Positions 11,924 through 23,632 of a stretch of DNA of 64,000 bases are shown here, one piece after another. The stretch spans positions 62,001 through 126,000 of the forward strand of contig JAUGWO010000142.1 of NCBI GenBank assembly GCA_049724395.1. Direction: 5' to 3'. The first letter of the stretch is position 1. Every line of letters starts with the position of its first letter. The notes below the pieces were generated by a model that saw only the letters and a list, made by a program, of their open reading frames with translations, searched no databases and was not told where the DNA came from. The stretch comes from Spongospora subterranea f. sp. subterranea. Taxonomy: Eukaryota; Endomyxa: Phytomyxea; Phytomyxea; Plasmodiophorida. The position numbers were made by a program, and so were the translations under genes.

Positions 11924-14211
11924 ATGCGCCTGGACGCCGGTGAGGAATTTCGGCGAATCTGCCAATGTATTAGAGCCGGGGATGTGGCCAAGGCCCAAAC
12001 CATATACCAGTGCGCCGACATGGACCAGCCCATGGCCAACTGGGATATGAGGACGCCGCTGCAGTTCGCCATCGTCAACGACAACATGCCCATGGTCAAG
12101 TTCCTGTTGTACCAGTGCCACGCTGATCCCAGCGTGACCGACGACAAGCGACGCAACGCCCTGCACCATGCGGTGCTGGAAGGGAACGAGGAGGTCGTCC
12201 AGATGCTGATCGACCATGGTCGGGTGGACTTCATGGCCGTCGATCAGTGGAAACAGAACGCCCTGCACCTGGCGGCGTTGTGCGATAATCTCAGCGTGGT
12301 CAAGCTGGTGATCAAACAGTCGCCCGAGAGTCTGCTGGAGAAACAGGCGGATGGGCGAACACCTTATGAAGTCGCCCTTATGAACAACAATTCCATCATG
12401 GCGCAACTCCTGGCCAAGGCCGCCGACTCGCTCAACACCAAACCTGCTGCGGCGCCGGCGGAGAGCGGTTCGGAATTCGAGTCGTCGTTGAATACCGGAT
12501 CCGTTTCCACAGCCCGGTCGGAATCGCTGCCAGAGCCAGTGGTCGGCGAGATCGTGGCGAAAGATCATGGCGATGAGCGAGAGAAGAAGCAACATCCGGT
12601 ACCGGATCATGATCAACGCCAGGACGGCCACGATAACGCCGCCAATGTCGATTCCGACGATATCGACCGCGAATCGCTGGACGGGACCTCGTCCCGAAAC
12701 AACATCCACCTGCGCTCCATCATGGACGCGTTCGCGGCCGCCAGCGACGACGCCCCGGTCCGAGTTCGAGAACGGCATCTGCTCGCTGGACAGCAATTGC
12801 ACACGGGACGTGCTGGATGGCGACACCGAGAAATACAGGGCCGACCTGGACCAGGGACGCAATCTGTCCGATCACGACACCGAACAGACGCTCCAACAGG
12901 TGTTCGAGTTCTGGGGACTCGACTCGATCCAGGCCGAGATCGCCGTCCTTCAGGTCGCCCATCCCGAACACGAACCGATCAACGTGCTGGGCAAGACCGT
13001 CGCCCATCTCCTGAAATGCATCCGCGGGATCAAGTACCCGAGCGGCGTCCTGGACACGACCCACCTGGCGAACGCGATCGATACGCTGCGCCAGCTGTGC
13101 GATTCCGAACAGCAGAACGCGCTGTCGGAGATGGTGTCGAAAACGGAGCGGTTCAGCTCGGACTGTCTGAAATCGGACGCGAAACTGGAGCTGCTGAAGG
13201 AGGCTGGGGATTTCGCCGCGGTTCGAACCTGTGAGGAGGCGACCGAGAAGATGTTCAAGACCGTGATCGACTCGAGCAAGAGCGTCCTGGACGTCTGTAC
13301 CGATCAGCAGAGCGAGCTGGAGATCAAGGGGCGGTTCGACCAGATCCGGGAATCGGCACGATTGGCGTTGGGGACGACGAACGGGGCGCTTCGCCAGAAA
13401 TTCGACTGCGTTCGACACAATGTCGCGATCGTTGAGCGAAATCACGCCGAACGCCAGGACGAGATCAGCAACGTTCTAACGGAGCTAAACGAGAAAGAGG
13501 GCGCGTTTCAGAGCCAGATCGCGGAAGACGATCGATTGCGGGAGAATATCGCCAAACAGATCGAGCAGTTATTGCAGGCGGAGATCGGACGGCAAAAGGC
13601 GCTGGATTCGGTGCTGATCGAGAAGAAGAAGAACGACATGGCGCGGCGTCAGATGAGCGCGATTCTGGTCAGTTTACAGGCGACGAAGGCGGCGAAGCTG
13701 AACAGGTTGGAGTCGTTGGGGAAGGTGTATGATCAGTCGATGAAGGCGGTCGAGGGATTCCACAACGTCGTGACGACGGCGGTCGACACCTCGCAAACCA
13801 TGTGGGCGAAACGCCGGACCCGGATCGACACCATTCGCCGGGACCAATCGCGCCTGGTTCGCCAAGACCCACCAGAAATACGTGCGGCGAATGAGGGAGA
13901 GCATTCGCCAGGAGGAGACGTTCCTGAACGACATCGAGGAGGAGCTCGAGTTCAATATCAAAAGCCAAGAGCGCGCCGTTCAGCGCGGGCGATTGTCGGT
14001 CCCGGTGTCGCTGGACGGGGTCGTGAACGATTTACGGGATGAGCAAAGTCGCGTTCTGGAACGGTGTCGATTGCTGAAGTCCAACCTGAACGAGGTGGAG
14101 AGATCCTGCCAGTGGGTGTTCGATAACTACCAGATTGCGAAACAGCCATCGGAAGGGGAGATCGATCTGGCGATGATCTCCTTAGAGGATTCGCCGATCG
14201 AATCCCCATAG
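11924..14211 (+). CDS. Ankyrin-repeat plus coiled-coil protein, copy B
   Basis: Paralogue of the gene at 8827-11270, transcribed away from it. ATG at 11924; ankyrin repeats at about residues 40-190 (RTPLQFAIVNDNMPMVKFLL, NALHHAVLEGNEEVVQML, NALHLAALCDNLSVVKLV, GRTPYEVALMNNNSIMAQLL). A linker follows, then a coiled coil (AKQIEQLLQAEIGRQKALDS, RQEETFLNDIEEELEF) to a stop at 14211. The reading frame steps +1 at about 12750-12765 and again at about 13850-13862. At the second step the two paralogues align on both sides with no gap (IDTIRRDQSRL then FAKTHQKYVRRMRESI, against IDHIRQEQYRI then FSENCRKHIERMKECI), so an intron is excluded there. Strongly GC-rich codon use, like copy A. Function unknown. 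Confidence 0.75.
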
Positions 14212-14310
14212 ACGATGTTCGGAACAGCGATAAATCTAGCGCATAAACAGACAGTGTTGAGATGTTGGGTTCGCTGATAATATTACGGACGAGTGTTTAA
14301 TTTGATGAGA

Positions 14311-15632
14311 TTAGGCTAAGGCTCTCCTGGCGATGTTCTTGAAGGCAACGCCGCGACACGACGCGACGACGGTCTGTGTTTCCGGATCGGGGCGGAATCG
14401 AAACACAACGCCGAAGAAATCGCGCAGATGGCGAAGATACTCGAGCCTGAAAATGGGGAAAACTACATTGAGATATTGCGATCCAAATCACGACGACGAC
14501 GATAACGAACCCGATCGGGGAAAGTTTGCCGAAACGCGCGCGGGAGACGTCATCCGGGCACAGCGTCATGAAGAGCATGATCAAGGGCTGATCGTGTGTG
14601 TCGATACAGGCGCCACTGGCGATCTCGTCCAGCAGCATCTTGCTGACCGTATCGCCCAGGTCCTCGGGCGGCACCTCCTGGCCCCCGTTCAGCTCGGCCG
14701 CCAACAGACAGCCGGTGGTGCTCTCGGCCACGAGCGACAGCGCGTATCCTGGCGACAAACCCGCTTCCTTCCCTTTGTAGTGATCCGTGTATATCCACAC
14801 GTCGGGGATGAAATTGTTCAACATCGCGCGGGCCGAGTCCACGACCCGATTGGCGATTGTGGGCGTGACTCGGGTCGTGTACGCCACGCCCCGGATCCGT
14901 TTGATCATGCCGGGATCGATCATGGAAACGGGTCGCAATTGATGGACGTTCGAGCAGCGGAACAGGACCTCACCGCCGCCTAATGGCGCTGCACCGCGCT
15001 TCTTCACCTTCAGTTCGATGCCGTCCTCGATCCCAAACTGCTTCAGGAGCGGCAGGGTGACGGTGCGGATCACGTCCACCGAGCGGTTGAAGTCGTCGTT
15101 GGACACGCCGCGCAGAGTGATCGAGACCGGGTTCTTGGCGAAGGGGACGATGGATAGAAGGCATTGCAGGTAATAGCCGATCGACCGATCGGGATGGCAA
15201 TCGTGCTCCAGATCGTAACCGCCGACGATAAACCCGGGTTTGTATTTCACAACGGTTCCGGTGACGCTAATTTCGATTCGCGAACCGTTCGTCACTTTCT
15301 CAATTAATCGCAGCAACGACGCCTCATAATCTGTCACGGTGCAATTAGATAAAACCTGTGTGGGGGCGAACAAGATTGGGGGAATCTTGACAGACCAGTG
15401 ATTCCGGGATTCTCTTGGCCCGCTCGGATATCGGTAATGATGATCGGGGTTGAGCTCAGAGTCGCCAACACAATACGGGTCGTGAATGACTGAGCGCCCC
15501 GAAATCGGGAATGTGGAGTTATGTCGGGTACAGGTCAGCAGCTGCGACGTTGTCGACGACTTCGCCCCGGATTTATCCTTGCCTAAAACGGTCATGGCTC
15601 TTGAAGAAATTTTCGGATTGCAAAGGGCGCAT
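14311..15632 (-). CDS. RCL1: RNA 3'-phosphate cyclase-like protein (Rcl1)
   Basis: Rcl1 family, the nucleolar partner of Bms1 in 18S rRNA processing. The body is clear: DYEASLLRLIEKVTNGSRIE, the cyclase-superfamily signature RGAAPLGGGEV, then AGLSPGYALSLVAESTTG and QPLIMLFMTLCPDDVSRARF. The last motif has the Rcl1 form rather than that of the true RNA cyclase. A 64-nt GT-AG intron (14447-14510) joins KLSPIG to LEYLRHLRDFFGVVFRFRPD, and the protein ends FKNIARRALA at stop 14311. The N-terminus is not resolved: a start at 15632 (MRPLQSENFFKSHDRF) precedes the body but lies in another frame, and SGRSV near 15500 may be part of the expected LSGRxV motif. One more small intron or a frame offset is needed there. 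Confidence 0.85.
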
Positions 15633-15923
15633 GCTTGACCACTCTACGCAGTCCGCCACGGATAGCGCACCGCCCAGACAACCGAACGTTACAGTGACGT
15701 AACGTACTGGCGGCACTGCACCCACCTGTCACGTTAAACGTGATGTTCCGCGACAAGTTCGCACAGGAATGAGATTTGATAAATTTACGTTTTTATATAT
15801 TCAATTCTAGTTTAATGTTAGATATATATAGATTGCTGAGGAAATGACAGTTGATATATTGTTTTGGGCTCTTGTTGTCGTTGGGGAGAGCGATACGTTG
15901 GGGATGAACGGGGACAGGCGGCA

Positions 15924-18900
15924 TTACGACACGAGATCGACACGCTGACGCTTCGGAGAGGAATCGTCGGCGACGGGGGAAGGAGGCCTCTTTCGAGGAC
16001 GTCCCAGTCTGATCCCGTTGGCGCTCAGCGTGACGCCATCGGCCGTTCTGGTTATGACGCGATGTTCACCATGTGACGACCTTCGCCGTTTCCTCGACGA
16101 CAACCCGTCCAGCGAACGGTCCACGTCCACGTCGCGCATACAGTTCAGGGTCGTCGCCCATTGTGCCGCTTCGCGTTGACTTCGTCTCAACGGCGCCATG
16201 TCAAGTCGCGATTTTCGCTGGCGCCGTTCGCCGGGGGTGGCCCCGGTTGAGGTTCGAGGAGAGCCGGACGGAGTGACCACCGTCGACGCGAACGGGTCAA
16301 CAACAGGTTCTGGGGGTTCAGGTTCAACCGGGACCTCGCTGATGAGAGGAATCCCTTCTGGTAGCAGTAGAGGATCGGTGATGTCGATGGAGATTCCGTC
16401 GTCAAGAAACACGCCAGATACTTCGCGATGCTGAATATTATCGGCCTCGCCTTCCAGCCTAGGTCGCTTCCTGAGACGAATTTTGAGCGACGATAGGGTG
16501 GTGACGGCATCGCGTTCCTTCTGCATTCGAACCTGAGCGCGAACAGATTTGGCCCTGACCAAGTTCTCGGACAGGTCGAAGAGATACGCCAGGTAGGACT
16601 GCTTCATCACTGTGCGCCTTCTGCTACGACGAACACAGGAAGGGCAGATGAAATGAGCAATCATATCAGTTAGGTCATCATTGAATCCAACGCAACTCCC
16701 ATGATACCAGTTCTCACATATATCACACGAGATGAACCAACGCGATAGGTCGTCAGGGCGCTTGCAGAAACAGAACTGCACGTTGTCGTTGACAATGTAT
16801 TCATGGCGTTTGACGAGCTTCGATAGTTTAGCGTCAGCAGTGACGAGTTCAGCTTGGACGGGACGCACTGACGTCTTCTTATCCACAACATGAGCAGCAA
16901 GACCGTTCTGTGGTAAAGAGCGCTGATTCGGTAAAGGAGCCCGCGACAGCATTGAAACACTCTCTTTCCTCCATTGATCTAAACGCTCTTGATGGATCTC
17001 TAACCGCCTTTCCCGTTGAACAGAGTCCAAAAGGTCCTTCATCACTTCCTCGACAATAAGTTGATCTGGTTCGTGTTCGGCTTGGTTCAACCTCAACTGT
17101 CGTTGCTGCCGATATCTCTCCACGTGCAACTCTGCCGTGCTTGTCGCCATAACCTGGTCTTCGAGCACGAGATCCGTCGTTATGAAGTCGACAATGGTGG
17201 CGAGAGTTGGAGGTTTCGACATGAGCACATGGCGTTCGGCCATGAGGCGGCACATATCGGCGACGGTCACAACATGGTTTAGATGCGAATGGTGAGTTAA
17301 CGTCGGTGACGGTGGTGGCAATCTCCTCAGTCGTTCACGCTCCTGCTCCATCTCCACCTCGCGCACATGTCTTTCACCGGCGGCCGCCAATGCGAAGTCA
17401 ATATCGGTAACTTCGATGATTGGAGGGCTCAGGGGAGGGGATATCCTGCTCGGAGAAGCTGGGGGTCGCGGAACCGGAACAGGCCTTGGTGGCTCTTCAT
17501 GAACTGGGTTCTCTGATATAATGGCGTCTTCGGAAAGATATCGTCGCGCGTAAGCGTTGAGAATCGTTTTTTTGTCACGAAACTTCTCCTGCATCGAACT
17601 GTAGAGGTCGCGGTCGGCAGCAACACAATCACGAAGGCGCGATTTGACATCGCCATTCTGCTTGATCTGCTCCTCGAGATGACGCCTCAACAGCCATAAC
17701 TCACAGCAAATCTCGTCGTCGTCTTCGAACTCTTGCAGCGGATCGACTTCGTCTTCACCGGCAACAGCCTCCACGTTTACTGCCTCGACTGGATTGGCGG
17801 GCCGATCAAAAGGACTCGGCGCATCGAACAGATAAAATCGTGCCGATAGCGGTTCGTACAACGGCGGTGGGAACATATAAGGAAGATCGCCACATGCCGC
17901 CTTCTCATCACTGCTAATCAGGCCGGCACCGACAGCGTACTTCAGATCCAGACTGCGGAAATCCCAGTGAAATCGGGCCGGAACTGACGACGCATCGCGT
18001 AAGCATTGATCCATCAGGGTCTTCGCTCCGACTTTAAGGTAGAACGATACGCGAGCGACGCGCCCTGATGTATTCGAATGAGTATCGCCAGGAGCTCCCC
18101 CTTCTTCCTCGGTAGTGTCAATTCGCTGACGATAACGAACAGAGCGCGGCGTCAGATCGTTTGAGTTGCTGTCGATCAGTTTATCCTCGGCCTCCCAAAT
18201 CTCCCTGTAGCAGTATTCTGGTGCAGGAACATCGTAGAGATTGGAGGACAACGGAGCGGAATCCAATAACGAATCAATCTCGTTTTCAGGTAGCGGATCG
18301 AAAAACGTATCGATAGTTCGCCAGGCTTTGGTCCCTGGATATTCGATTAGTTTAGGAGGGGGAGCTGCCGAGCGCTTCCTTGGGGGTTCAGGTTTGGGGA
18401 TAACTGGAGCTGTAGCAGGGGGATTCTCCACAATTGCAGACGGGGGCGATAGCGCAGCAGTATTGGGGATTTGCTGGGATCGATAGCGTAACTGGCAACG
18501 CCAACGATCGCAGAACCAATCAGCGGTATGGTCAGGGGCACATGACTGATGGATCGCCGACCTGCATCCGCCCATGCAAAATCGGGAGATGTCATTCGGA
18601 CAAATCGCGTCGCACGAATGGCAATATCCAGAGCGAACCACATCCTGCGATGGCCCCGACTGTATCAATGCAGTTTGGTCCACAATCTGTAAGACTCGCG
18701 GGAGCAGGCCACAACGTCGAAACCCAGATTTCAACGACGGTTCAACATGGTCATCCCCGTTCGACACTCGAATGGAGATCGGTTTGACGGTTACTGTTGC
18801 TGGAATACCGATATGTGATGCACGATTACGCTTTCGAACATAGGATGTGACAGTATCGCGCGCCAGCCGTTTGACGGCAACATCCAGCAGTTTATCATGA

Positions 18901-18989
18901 CTGAGCCGGGCGACGGTCGTATCGACCAGGCTGTCCAGCGTGTGGCGACAGACGGCGGCGATGTCACCGGGAGGCGTCCCTATCTCCAT
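15924..18989 (-). CDS. Large PHD-finger protein
   Basis: Single-exon gene of 1021 codons. About residues 120-170 form a divergent Cys/His finger (YCHSCDAICPNDISRFCMGG, CRSAIHQSCAP, WFCDRWRC). About residues 740-795 form a canonical PHD finger (CFCKRPDD, WFISCDICENWYHGSCVGF, FICPSCVRRSRRR), close to the PHD type in CXXC1/Spp1 and PHF2/PHF8 proteins that bind methylated H3K4. Between them is a long charged region with Pro-rich patches; after the PHD comes a helical segment and a basic Arg/Lys tail. It starts cleanly at 18989 and ends at 15924. A nuclear chromatin role is likely from the PHD; complex membership cannot be told. It is the second zinc-finger chromatin gene within 13 kb. Confidence 0.8.
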   Translation of the reverse strand: MEIGTPPGDIAAVCRHTLDSLVDTTVARLSHDKLLDVAVKRLARDTVTSYVRKRNRASHIGIPATVTVKPISIRVSNGDDHVEPSLKSGFRRCGLLPRVLQIVDQTALIQSGPSQDVVRSGYCHSCDAICPNDISRFCMGGCRSAIHQSCAPDHTADWFCDRWRCQLRYRSQQIPNTAALSPPSAIVENPPATAPVIPKPEPPRKRSAAPPPKLIEYPGTKAWRTIDTFFDPLPENEIDSLLDSAPLSSNLYDVPAPEYCYREIWEAEDKLIDSNSNDLTPRSVRYRQRIDTTEEEGGAPGDTHSNTSGRVARVSFYLKVGAKTLMDQCLRDASSVPARFHWDFRSLDLKYAVGAGLISSDEKAACGDLPYMFPPPLYEPLSARFYLFDAPSPFDRPANPVEAVNVEAVAGEDEVDPLQEFEDDDEICCELWLLRRHLEEQIKQNGDVKSRLRDCVAADRDLYSSMQEKFRDKKTILNAYARRYLSEDAIISENPVHEEPPRPVPVPRPPASPSRISPPLSPPIIEVTDIDFALAAAGERHVREVEMEQERERLRRLPPPSPTLTHHSHLNHVVTVADMCRLMAERHVLMSKPPTLATIVDFITTDLVLEDQVMATSTAELHVERYRQQRQLRLNQAEHEPDQLIVEEVMKDLLDSVQRERRLEIHQERLDQWRKESVSMLSRAPLPNQRSLPQNGLAAHVVDKKTSVRPVQAELVTADAKLSKLVKRHEYIVNDNVQFCFCKRPDDLSRWFISCDICENWYHGSCVGFNDDLTDMIAHFICPSCVRRSRRRTVMKQSYLAYLFDLSENLVRAKSVRAQVRMQKERDAVTTLSSLKIRLRKRPRLEGEADNIQHREVSGVFLDDGISIDITDPLLLPEGIPLISEVPVEPEPPEPVVDPFASTVVTPSGSPRTSTGATPGERRQRKSRLDMAPLRRSQREAAQWATTLNCMRDVDVDRSLDGLSSRKRRRSSHGEHRVITRTADGVTLSANGIRLGRPRKRPPSPVADDSSPKRQRVDLVS

Positions 18990-20159
18990 AGGGCGCCCAA
19001 TGGCCAGACGACGACTTCACTCGAAGCGAATCGGCTCCGGTGGCGATAAATTGCCGATCCTAAAGTCCGAGCGCGGATTGTGCGCGACTGGAGCATGAAA
19101 CTGCGCAACTTGAGTGATGGGCGGTTTCACACTTACGCCAGTTGAATTTCGAAAAACACGTGTACAGCCAATGGCGCTATAATGGGTTTCGGGGGGAAAT
19201 TCACGTAATGAAAACACATTTTTGAAACACGACCGGGGTCATGATGTAGGGTGAATAGTACAACGCGAGTTTTGATGAAGGGAACTAATACAGACCCCAG
19301 TATTATTAGAGCGGGGGTTCGGGTCTGTATTAGATGGGGGACCTATAGTAGAGAGAAATAACAGGTGGTTCTGTGGGAATTGGAAATAGGACCTAACTCG
19401 CCATAGGGTTTGAACAGTTATTACCGATCCAGACTCAGTGTATATCTGACATATGCAGTACCGCAGGAAGACGTGAGAGGGAGTTTCAGGCAGAGAACCT
19501 TCAACAACCCCTGATACCCAAAAAGTAAACACAAACGGGGCTCTTCAAACACAACAGTCTACAATAATAAGGAAAAACGCTATAGATATTCTTCTCTGTT
19601 ATCTCTGCGGCCCTGAGTATCCACACATGCGAACCCAACTAACTGCCTCACCCACCTGTAAACCCCATCTCCCGCTGACGTGAACAGGCCGCCCAGAAAA
19701 CAATACGCGAACCCTAATGCATGAGATATCAATCATGAACGAAAGAGGTGAAATAGAGATCAGGGCCCAGAGGGGAAGGGAGGTGGTCATCTCCAGTGGT
19801 TATCAGGACTGGTGACAGTGGTCAGTGCCAGTGTGTAGCGTGTCGTCATACAGAGACAAACACGATACCACACACAAACACTGACACAACACCCGGCTGT
19901 CGGAGTTACGGACTTCATCATCGTCTAACGAACCCCGTTCAGCTCCGTCCTCCGCCCGGCCGTGCAACTAATGGTGGCTGACACGTCCACACCGTGCTGG
20001 TCTAGTCTCCAATTCAATTGTTCATGACAGGATTCGGCCTCGTATGAGGGAGCGTCTCCCGACAATTCTAACAATCACGTGCAAAAACAACAACCTTCGA
20101 ACAGTTTGTGTATAGAGAATAGCCAAGGGAAGCGCCGGCAAATCGCCAGTACCGATGAT
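18990..20159. other. Intergenic; short hairpin, no gene seen
   Basis: Open frames of 60-100 codons occur but show no domain. Contains the inverted repeat at 19285-19333. Probably the 5' region of the PHD gene and the 3' region of the MFS gene. Confidence 0.5.
19285..19333. repeat. Perfect 13-bp inverted repeat
   Basis: CTAATACAGACCC (19285-19297) and GGGTCTGTATTAG (19321-19333) are exact reverse complements separated by 23 nt. Function unknown. Confidence 0.8.
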
Positions 20160-22094
20160 CTATGGTTGCTCGTCGATCTCGTCGTCGCTGGCTTGCCAAA
20201 CAGGTTCATAGGGCAAGTTCAGGTTCGGACTGAGACGCATTGATAAGACGAAGAGAAATGCCGCCCCTATTGACAGCGATACGAACGGTATCCATCCTGC
20301 ACCGATAACAGAAACGCGACCCCAGGTTTTCCCTACACCACGACAATGGTCGGTTAACCATTGATCATCAGCGTTAACGTTATATCCAAAGCTGTGCCCA
20401 ACCTGTTAGATAAGGGCCAATTGTTCGACCCAGCGAGGCGACCGTGTTGGCGACGCCGTTGATCAGCCCCCGCATATGGGCAGGTGAGGCGTTAGCGATC
20501 AAGATCATCGAACTGGTATAGGCTGTGGTCTCTGGTATGATACGCAGGCCAAGCGATAGACTCAATATCGCAATCGCACCGACATTGTTAGAACAGAACG
20601 TGGCCAGATACGGCAATGGAACTGTCATCTCCAGTATCAGCAACATTCGTGACGGATTCAAACAGTTGGCCGTTTTCGAACCTGTAAGGACCATCGCTAT
20701 CGATGCGTATTTGAAGAAGGAAATCGGAGTGATGAACTTCGCTAGTTTGGGGAATATAAAGGCTTGATACATAACGGAGACGCCACCCTGAAAAGCTATC
20801 CCAGATAATGGTTGAGAAAGGCCCCGTATCGGTTGACCTGCTCGATATCAATACCTAATATCATGCCGAGTGTTCGAGAGGTTAGACCAAGGCCACTGTG
20901 GTCTCGTGATGATTCACATAAAAACGGGACCAATAACGTCAGACTGATCTCAACCAACGCTAACAATCCATCTAACGAACACCTTGTCAGTATAAACACC
21001 CAAGCGAGTTCCCATCCGATCGAATATTTACAGTTAGAGATTGTTGTGAAAATATCGCGCTTGACATTGTCGTTTGTGGCCGCGCTGGGCTTCTTCCTGG
21101 CCTGGACAGCCGGAGAAAGGCTCGAAAGTTCAACCGACGAGGCGTCACGACCCCGAATAAAGGCTGGCGATTCCGGCAGGTACAAGAACCCGACGCAAAA
21201 CACCACGCCCGCAAAGCAAGCGCTGACGAATGATATGACGAACGCATATGGGAGATCGTGAATACCCAGGAACGATTCGGTTCCGCCAAGGAAGCCGGCC
21301 GCGCTCGGACCCATGATCGACGCTAGTGAATACATTAGGCACACCAACGAGAACGCCTATTCGTTGGAACTACTGAGTCATATGGAGAATTGTCGTTTTG
21401 TGGGTGATTTACCCGTGCTTGTGTATTCTCGTCTGTGATCTCGGCGAGATAGCTCTTCGTGACCGAGATATTCGAGGAAAACATCCCTGCGATGGCTGGT
21501 CAGGGAGCGGGTTCCCCCGTTTGCACGGCACGCCGACAACATACCGGTAAGGAAATAGGCCAGAAAGGCGGGGTAGAAATCTTGGCAGCAACCGAACACT
21601 AAAATCCCAATGGCCGATCCAGCCGAACCTGAAACGGATCAATATGCGGAGATACGCAGGGCAAACCGCTTGTGAATACCGATCAAAAGTGTCGGACGCC
21701 TTCCAAACCGATCAGACAGCATTCCCCAAATACTAGAAAACAGGGTTGAAGCCAAGAAAAACCCAGCACCGATCATGCCAACACGGTCCCCATTGACTGA
21801 TTTCTGTTCCGATTCCGATAGCGCCATATTACGGGGAAACCCATTGACCATATACGGTAGAATCGGCATCACCACTGACAACAATCATCAGATCACGTGA
21901 TGTCGAATCCCGACGATAATACACACAGTACCTGTTCCAAGCCATCCTTCGCCAAACTGGATCAACGCCAAAAGCGCCAACGTTTTCTTTACCTGACGTG
22001 CGTCGAGCTTGACCTGAGCCGTTGCTGTGTGTTTAGAGTCCACTCCATCGGCGACCTCCTTCTGTCGGAATTGATGGCCGCCATTCTCCACCAT
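20160..22094 (-). CDS. MFS transporter (ZIFL/TetA-like, 12-TM)
   Basis: Major facilitator superfamily permease, probably a proton-coupled exporter of the zinc-induced-facilitator-like type. Exons read from the start near 22094: a Lys-rich lead then KKTLALLALIQFGEGWLGTV, VMPILPYMVNGFPRNM, and motif A GMLSDRFGRRPTLLIG. A GT-AG intron follows, then GSAGSAIGILVFGCCQDFYP, then a 54-nt intron joining YFLTG to MFSSNISVTKSYLAEITDEN. Next come SLASIMGPSAAGFLGG, YAFVISFVSACFAGVVFCVG, a central loop, two further helical blocks at 20380-20790 (MRGLINGVANTVASLGRTIG), and the last exon GAGWIPFVSLSIGAAFLFVL ending at stop 20160. The order matches the N- and C-halves of an MFS fold. Substrate cannot be told. 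Exon ends near 20340-20400 and 20790-20830 are approximate. Confidence 0.85.
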
Positions 22095-22575
22095 AGAATT
22101 GCCCAGGGAATGCCACAGCGTCGCGTGTCCAAAAAAAAGCAACGCAACGTGCTGTTAACGAGAATAATTAGCCTCTGGTGAGGAAGGTCGTCTTCCTCTT
22201 GCCGCCTTTTGACTCTTGTCCCGCCAAAACCCACAAAAACCGGCGGACATTTTTTGTCAAGATGAAATCGTCCGATTAATCCAAAACAGGAACCAATTTC
22301 ACGTTTTGGTGGATCGGCTCGGGAGTTGACATCCGGGTTTATGTTCGCGGGTGGAAACAGAGGAAGGTCATGGCAAGAATACGCTGAGAATATCGGGCCA
22401 CTCCGGTATTGGAGTTTGCCAGGACACGCCGGAGGAGTTCGGGATCAGCGAAGCCCGTGCCGGAAACGATTTTTCAAAAAGTAGCGACCGTTTCAGTAGC
22501 CCAAAAAGATAATCGGTGACGATCTCGTTGTACAGAGAGTGATAATAATATCACAGGAGCAGAAAGAATCTATCG
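22095..22575. promoter_or_regulatory. Divergent intergenic region
   Basis: About 480 bp between the starts of the MFS gene (minus) and a coiled-coil gene (plus). No domain-bearing frame. A shared promoter is inferred from orientation. Confidence 0.35.
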
Positions 22576-23529
22576 ATGGATTATTTGGGGAGAGTCAACG
22601 GGGGGCTATCTCTCAGGAACCGCAGGTTGTCTTCAGGGAATCCGCCATCAGCGACATCGGTCAATGTCGCTGGGCCGCCGCCAGCATATGACGCCAACAA
22701 GGAAGTGGAACGATTGAAAGATCGCCTAGAATCGGCAGAGCTGATCGTCACCAACTATCTGTACAAACTCGGAAAATATCGTCACGAACCGCGAGGAGAC
22801 GAAGTCGTTTCACTGATTCGGACCAAGGACTCGTTGATCGAGAAACACGAACAAACGATTGCACAGGTATTTTCTTTGCCCCAAACTCGCTACTTTAGTT
22901 TGAAAAGCGCTACTGAACGTGACGTGACTCCAGTTGAAAATACGTATCGATGATCAGAATACGGTTATCAGGGACACTGCAGAGCGGTTAAAATCGGCAG
23001 AGAACGACCTAGACTTTGAACGCGAACGAATTTTGACGATGAAGCGTGATTGTGAGGTGAAATAATCCTCGTTACTTTCATTTAGGGCGTTGTCATTTTG
23101 TTTCAGGCCCAGTTAGTGAAAGAACGCAACGACAAGCTACAATTTGAACATATCCAGGACGAGGTTGTCCAGCTCAGACACAAAATGGATGCGGCAGTTG
23201 AGTCTGCTATTGAACAGAATCGAGCCGCTGTCATTGGACAGGCAGTTAGCATGCCACCGACCATGAAATTATGGTCGGGACGAAAATCGACAACAAGATC
23301 GGTCTCAACAAACACCGAGTCAACATCGCTGATGAGTTCAGTGGAGCATCGTCCAGATTCACAATCACACAGGGAACGCCAAGTGTATAACCTATTCGAA
23401 CCATCTGGAATAATAAAGCCACCTGGTGCATCGTTTCGGCAGCTCGAGAAAGTTAAAAGGGAGAATCGCTCTCTCAAACTAGCATTGAAACAGTCGCTAT
23501 CATTAAAGCAAGCATTAAAGCTGTTATAG
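22576..23529 (+). CDS. Coiled-coil protein, unrecognised
   Basis: Three exons are supported by frame and GT-AG signals: 22576-22866, 22934-23056 and 23107-23529. The product is about 278 residues: a Ser/Pro-rich start (MDYLGRVNGGLSLRNRR), then long charged helices (NKEVERLKDRLESAELIVTN, DTAERLKSAENDLDFERERI, AQLVKERNDKLQFEHIQDEV), a middle patch WSGRKSTTRSVSTNTESTS, and a helical tail (FRQLEKVKRENRSLKLALKQ). No enzymatic motif is seen. The coiled-coil character could suit a centrosomal, basal-body or Golgi matrix protein, but this is only a composition-based guess. It ends 104 bp before the 3' end of the convergent ubiquilin gene. Confidence 0.75.
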
Positions 23530-23632
23530 AACACATCAACAATAATACGAATCGCGGCTATTTGTGTTTAGAATGATTAAGTGGCAGCAGATGATCATCG
23601 GCTGACGCAGTGCAGAGCCTCTCCGGTGATAT

